Below are positions 59,301-64,000 of a stretch of DNA of 64,000 bases, one piece after another. The number at the start of each line of letters is the position of its first letter. The stretch's first letter is position 1. The position numbers were made by a program, and so were the translations under genes. The stretch spans positions 4,854,001-4,918,000 of the forward strand of contig NC_089241.1 in assembly GCF_000512585.2 (NCBI RefSeq). Direction: 5' to 3'. The notes under the pieces were generated by a model. It saw only the letters and a list, made by a program, of their open reading frames with translations, was not told the DNA's origin and did not search any database. Source of the DNA: Kwoniella bestiolae CBS 10118 (Eukaryota; Basidiomycota; Tremellomycetes; Tremellales; Cryptococcaceae).

Positions 59301-60037
59301 AACTCACAATAATCACTCCTCCCCCCGAAACTATCTCTACTCCTCAAACTCGCTACCTCAGGTCTCTGAGGTTGCGGCGTCTTATTCGAAATACCAAATA
59401 CCGAGAACGGATCCTCCTTCTTGTTCTTCGTATTCCCTCCCAGACCTTTCAAAGAGCTCATAAACCCCTTTTTCTTTCCTCCTCCCACAGCTGTCAACGA
59501 TACCAGATCATTCTTGGAGGACGAGGTGATACTAGGTGATTTGTGTGATGAAGACCCCGACATTGACAATGAATCTCTACTCTTGTTCTTACTCGATAGT
59601 ATCGTTGTTGATGTATTTGTTGGTGGTCTCGTCGTCGAAGTTGACGTAACATCCAATACGGACTCTACCAAAGAAGGATCGATAACCAGAGATGATTTCG
59701 CTAATGTCTTACTACTAGATTTATCCTTCTTGAATACAGATGTGGTACCGGTCGAAGAGGTAGGTAAGGGGGGAGCGAGCCTGACTGTCTCCTCAGTAGC
59801 TGTACGTTTCCTTTTCTCCTTATCACCATCCTTCTTTCCTCCACCCAATGATCTGAACCTCCCGCTAGACTTGGCTTTATCGGTCTTACCGCTGACGTGA
59901 GATGTGGAACTTTCGCCGCCTACGACTGGTGAGGTGATTGGAATTTCCCCAACTTCAGCCAAGAGGTCCTCATCTGATCCAAACGAAAGCTCATCTTCTA
60001 TACCCAGTCCTGCTGAGGGTGCCTTGACTCGAGGCAT
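56384..60037 (-). CDS. Large Ser-rich protein with a PH-like domain
   Basis: About six exons from ATG 60035-60037 (MPRVKAPSAGLGIEDELSFG) to TAA 56384-56386, about 1,100 residues. Most is Ser/Thr/Pro-rich and disordered. The middle part has a PH-like fold: IVSVLLPSFPSSISALSSIQ, WITQQLVLTSFKV, IAHLHLFSVPG, a basic/acidic strand stretch RKFVMRIGFGTEDLD and the final helix NEWVVEMRNADQLQEWIRQI typical of PH domains. The first intron (58 nt, about 59173-59230, with a CTGAC branch) joins DHIDSK to QSFDIP. A 28-nt intron suggested by a nearby GTGAGT is not needed. Likely binds phosphoinositides at the cell cortex; partners unknown. Function not recognised beyond the PH domain. Confidence 0.8.
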
Positions 60038-61945
60038 GTTGGAGTGATGGACCAGATCAACTGGGTGGGCTCGGGCAAAGAGAAAGGCGGAAGAGTGGGA
60101 AGGAGTTAGGCTTTATTATATTATTCAATTCTATATTTCGAATGATGTTGTCAGCTTTGAAATTAGGATGGTCCAGAGCGAGCGAGATGGCGATGAAAGG
60201 AATCCAATAATGGGAAGATCCAGAACCACACTTGGATGGATGGGTTCTCTAGTATAAAGGAAGAGAGAGAAACACAATGGAAGGCCTTGTCTTGATTGGT
60301 GAGTTTTGATTTCAGCGGAGTAGAGAGATGTATCATCGAGTAGAGAGTAGAGAGACATGGATGAATTGGAGGCTTGGTTTCGTATATGGGATTGAGTGCT
60401 GTTATGTGATGGGGTGATACGACTAGCTCACTCACTGTTTCCTTTTCCTCTTCGTGTTTTCCTTGTTGTCCGTGTCTGTATATACAACCCACTCCCTATG
60501 ACTTGTCTCTACCCTTTCTATCTATCTATCTATAGTAGTGTGCTTCAAGTCGAAAGGATGTTCAGTGTGCGATGTGATGTATGTTATGTGTGAAAGTGAG
60601 ACACTCGATTCCCTCTAAGCCGACCTCCACTCCGAGACAAGGATACACAAGGTACAATCAATCGTGGAGTGTGCACGGGTGGGGGTGATGGGAATGACGA
60701 GGACAATGGTATCGACGTTGATGGAGGGCAATACCAATAACTCAAGACGACCGTTGATATTTTCCTATTCTCACGTTTTTTATCGGATGCTACCCAGCGT
60801 TCAAGCACATTAATTTCCACCAGAGTCCGGAAGTTCCAATACTTAGCTTGATCCTTTCTTTCCATTCAATTATTCAATTTTGATCCGAGCCTACCAAAGC
60901 TCAGGGGAAAGAAGGGGATGCAGGTCTTTAGGGCCTTCTGTACAAACCTAGTCCAACCCTACTAGCTCCCCTTTCCTTCCACCATAGATAGATACGCTAC
61001 GGCAGCGAAAGAACATGAGAAAAGCCAAAAAATCATCCCATCCCCTCATCCCACAAGATTGGTACCTGATATTTTTAAACTATAACATGATATTTAACCC
61101 TGAGGATTCCGTTCTTTCCGTTTCCCAGCTTCTGCTCTTCCCTTCCAACTCTTGGAGACTTCAACCGGACTGGGTCCATAGTTTCCAATCTGATCTCCCT
61201 TCGCGCACGGTCGAGAGGGTATGGGTATGTCCACTCGATGCGTGCAGTTTACGCTCAATCAGACATCAGTTGGTTGGCGTATGATTTCGACGCGTAAAAA
61301 TGGAAAAAAGAACTACCCCTCGTCATGATTATATAATGGTCATGACTGGTCACTGGTTCCTTGTTCCTTCCTTGTTGCTTACTGTAGGACCAGCCTCTGA
61401 CTGTACCTGCTCCTTCATAGAACTATCACATGTTCGACTCGTGGTAATGCCTGCAGAACAATGGCATCTCACTAGTATAGAGCATGGACACGACGAAGGG
61501 CGTGCTCTTATGTCTTTAGAGTGTCGCTGTACAAACTCCACCCTAAGAACCGAGATCAATGGTCCCAACATGCACTTATCTTGGCGTGTTCTGCCGCCCA
61601 ACAAGGCTGATCGTCCATCTTGAAGCGTTGTCTCCATTCAGGCAGCTCAAGGAAACAAAGAGATTCCAGACCGATCACCTATCACGTCAGTGGCTTCAAC
61701 CGCCAACCGAGAGGAACAAGCTTATTTGTTGGTCCGTGGCTTTTCTTACGAGATTAGTGACCCTGCTGGATACTGTAATGACAATCACTTAAGATTATAA
61801 ATACAAGGTACATCAGTTCTCTTGGAGACCTCGCACGTTGGGTGAATGACTGCAACTTGTTTGCACAGCAGGAATCATCATGTATACCTGGGCAGCGACT
61901 AGTAGACCACGGTTTTTCTGGTAAGTACCTGCTGCAATCAATGCA
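60038..61945. promoter_or_regulatory. Long intergenic region upstream of the PH-domain gene
   Basis: 1,908 bp, the longest gene-free stretch here. It holds the promoter of the PH gene and the 3' UTR of Hpm1. Contains a (TCTA)4 tract at 60517-60533 and pyrimidine-rich runs near 60430-60470. Open frames here are short, lack homology that I can recognise and have no splice partners. An unannotated ncRNA or long leader with uORFs is possible. Confidence 0.4.
60517..60533. repeat. (TCTA)4 microsatellite
   Basis: Short tetranucleotide run in the PH-gene upstream region. Confidence 0.8.
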
Positions 61946-63552
61946 TCACCAACCAACTTGGACAACCTTCCTTCCTACACCCTTCGTCCAATCTTTCACA
62001 CCCTTCCACCATCCTCCATTATCTTCCACTCGATTAAGGAATGCTGTGAGCCCACCGCCAACACCGAAGTACAATATCTGGACACAATCATCAAAATCAG
62101 CCGAAGAAATCTTCTCGAACCACACTGACAATTACATAAGGGCGAAGGAAGGTGCCAATCGTACTTTCTTCAAGACACAGATCAATCAGACGCGGACCTA
62201 CCTTCGCAGCAACCAGTACGAAACCGTCCCCCTGTTCTCTCAAACCCTTAACCTTCCACTCATCATCAACCTTCAAATGACCCAAACTATCCTCCAACCT
62301 AATCTCCTCTTTCTGCACCTTCTCCCCGCTATTACCGTTTGTTCGTCTGATAGCCTGTCGCAGAACATCCAATAACGAGGCATTACTCGCCTCCGCATAA
62401 ATCGTCTCAGCCGTCAATACTAATCCATACCCTTCTTCTCCCTCTTTCTGCAGATCTCTGGCCAATCCCGCCCAATGTCCATAACTGAATTTGAGCTCTA
62501 TATTCCTTTGTTGCAATAATTCCTTGAATCCCTCCACCAGCTGAGGAGAAAGTACGAGATTACCTGGGTTTTCTAGATCCGGTATCACCTCTTCTACGTC
62601 TTCTTCCTCGGTGGGGAGGTGCAGTACTTCAGGTGGGAGGTATGGTAGTGTTGCGAGAATGAGGTTGGGGAGGGTGACAAGGGAGAGGACGAGGGAGTTG
62701 TAGTCTTGCATGTGGAGAGTCGTTTTGGCCGAAGAGGCGGATGATGAGGTGGAGAGGAGAGATCGAAGGAGATACAGAGTTGGTAAAGCTGTACCACACC
62801 CGACCTGTAATCAAGGTTATCACATCAGTTTTCTAGCTCCCCGATACTTAATGAACCAGAGTACCACATGGCCCCATGCGTATGGGCCAACAAGAGATGG
62901 TAGCTCACCTCTAACACCCTCCCACCTTGTACCCACCTCCCAACCCCTTCCTGGTCGCCTATCGAACTAATCACCTCCACCAGATCCACCCCGCCTTCCC
63001 ACGATTTCAGCCCGCCCTCGTATAAACCAGGAATCAAATCTGTCTTGGCATCTACATATTCATCTCCTTCGTCCTTCTTCTCATCTCCCGCCGGCTGCTC
63101 GTCTTCTTGCTTGTTGTACAGCTGGAATCGCGCATCGAAGAGATCCCGTCGGAGTAAGGGAGTGTCGATGAATGGGAGTGAGAGGGGTGAATAAGATATT
63201 TCTTCGGGAAGGGATTTGATCTATACTCATCCGGTCTTATCAGCTACTTTCTTTTCAAAGAGAGCTAGCTGACTAGATGCATTTACCAGTTCATCCAATG
63301 GGATATGATAGCATCTTTGATCACCCTCCTCTACTGGTGGAGAAGGGAGAATAGGGGTTGAGGTCGATGGGCCAGCATGTGCTTGGGATGGGATTTGTAG
63401 CTCCTCTTCGTCTTCTTCCTGGAACGATGATAATATGATCAGCACCCTTTGCCGAACGGCACCATGAGACAAGCATGCATCTAGGGAAGCTACAAAGACT
63501 CATCGAGTGCGCCAATGAGAACACTCACAAGCTGGAAGTCGAATTTGAACAT
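61946..63552 (-). CDS. HPM1: Hpm1/METTL18: protein-histidine N-methyltransferase
   Basis: About six exons from ATG 63550-63552 (MFKFDFQL) to TGA 61946-61948, about 400 residues. Family marks: N-terminal FKFDF, ITPGLYEGG-like LIPGLYEGGLKSWEGGVDLV, the SAM-binding VLEVGCGTALPTLYL (split by an intron near 62806-62908), MQDYNSLVLSLVTLPNLILA, LKFSYGHWAGL, GYGLVLTAETIYAEASNASL and the C-terminal ILYFGVGGGLTAFL. The yeast enzyme methylates a His of ribosomal protein uL3 (Rpl3). The first exon encodes only eight residues. The Asp/Glu-rich linker after it is longer than in yeast. Confidence 0.93.
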
Positions 63553-64000
63553 GATATCGAGGCCTAATTGGTTTCTGAGTTCTGCACTGGATTGCGATCA
63601 CGGGAGGCAGCTCTAATATCAGTCGTGATGAGATGGAGATCAGATAGTCTGAAGTTTGTTATGAATGCGTCGTAACATGCAGTGATCGTTATCAACATCT
63701 AAATCCTCACAATTCAATTCCTTCAACTTTTTTTGGCGGTTACGCTTGGGCTTTGTGCTTTGTGCTATCTTCGTGCCTTTGGAAAAGCGGCGATCGCCGG
63801 ATCACCCATTTTCAAGCTGAGTGGGTTTTTGGCTTAAATCTGAGGCATGTTAGGTTTATCACTCATCGAAGACCCTCCCTCCCACCTCGACACTGCTGAA
63901 TCCTCATTAAATTGCGCGAATTGGAATTTCCCGCGTTGAACAACTATTGCATCGCATTGATATGACGATGAAAATGAGTGTGGGCGAGTGGATCATCCAC
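63553..64000. promoter_or_regulatory. Promoter region of Hpm1, window end
   Basis: 448 bp to the window edge. No coding frame reaching the edge was recognised. Confidence 0.4.

Noticed and set aside
59280..59316. Apparent 28-nt intron in the PH-domain gene (GTGAGT...TTTTAG)
   Set aside because: Too short and without branch site; a 58-nt intron slightly downstream with a CTGAC branch joins the same frames.
61842..62375. 177-codon plus-strand frame
   Set aside because: Overlaps antisense to the C-terminal exons of Hpm1, which are well supported.

Overview
The window looks like nuclear chromosomal DNA of a basidiomycete yeast of the Tremellomycetes (Cryptococcus/Kwoniella type). Genes sit on both strands about 0.3 to 1 kb apart. 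Almost every gene is cut by many introns of 50 to 100 nt with GTGAGT/GTAAGT/GTATGT donors, CTGAC/CTAAC-like branch sites and YAG acceptors. Start codons have A-rich, fungal-type contexts. Genus and species cannot be fixed from the sequence alone. No tRNA, rRNA, transposon, centromere or CRISPR was seen.

Layout. 0-10 kb: Caprin-like RGG-box RNA-binding protein (-), PDCD5 (+), RACK1/Gib2/Asc1 (-) with a U24 box C/D snoRNA in its third intron, a tandem trio of small Cys-tailed proteins (+, the third apparently broken), and a 2H cyclic phosphodiesterase (-). 10-20 kb: a full-length ABCG transporter and the Hrd1 ERAD ubiquitin ligase (both -). 20-38 kb: a sugar-use neighbourhood with a secreted GH31 alpha-glucosidase (-), the housekeeping NOC2 (+), an MFS alpha-glucoside transporter (-), an intracellular GH13 alpha-glucosidase of bacterial appearance (+), and a fungal-type transcription factor with no visible zinc cluster (+). 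38-50 kb: CaMK1 kinase (-), pyridoxamine-phosphate oxidase (+), NAC-beta (-), a probable securin (+), a CCDC137-like nucleolar protein (-) and NDUFA2 of complex I (+). 50-64 kb: a secreted Thr-rich repeat protein built from small repeat exons (+), a DUF1295 membrane enzyme (+), an unrecognised coiled-coil protein (+), a large PH-domain protein (-) and the histidine methyltransferase Hpm1 (-).

How the genes may work together. The GH31 enzyme has a signal peptide and would cut alpha-glucosides outside the cell. The MFS permease would import di- and trisaccharides, the GH13 enzyme (no signal peptide) would hydrolyse them inside, and the adjacent regulator could control the set. This resembles a yeast MAL locus, except that an unrelated ribosome-biogenesis gene lies inside it. 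Several other genes (RACK1 with U24, NOC2, CCDC137-like, NAC-beta, Hpm1, Caprin-like) belong to ribosome or translation biology, but their proximity is probably accidental.

The most notable points are the U24 snoRNA in a RACK1 intron (the same host as in budding yeast), micro-exons of 10 to 26 nt that carry catalytic motifs of the GH31 enzyme, the exon-per-repeat secreted protein, the tandem Cys-tail family with a shared promoter element, the bacterial-looking GH13 gene, and a probable securin.
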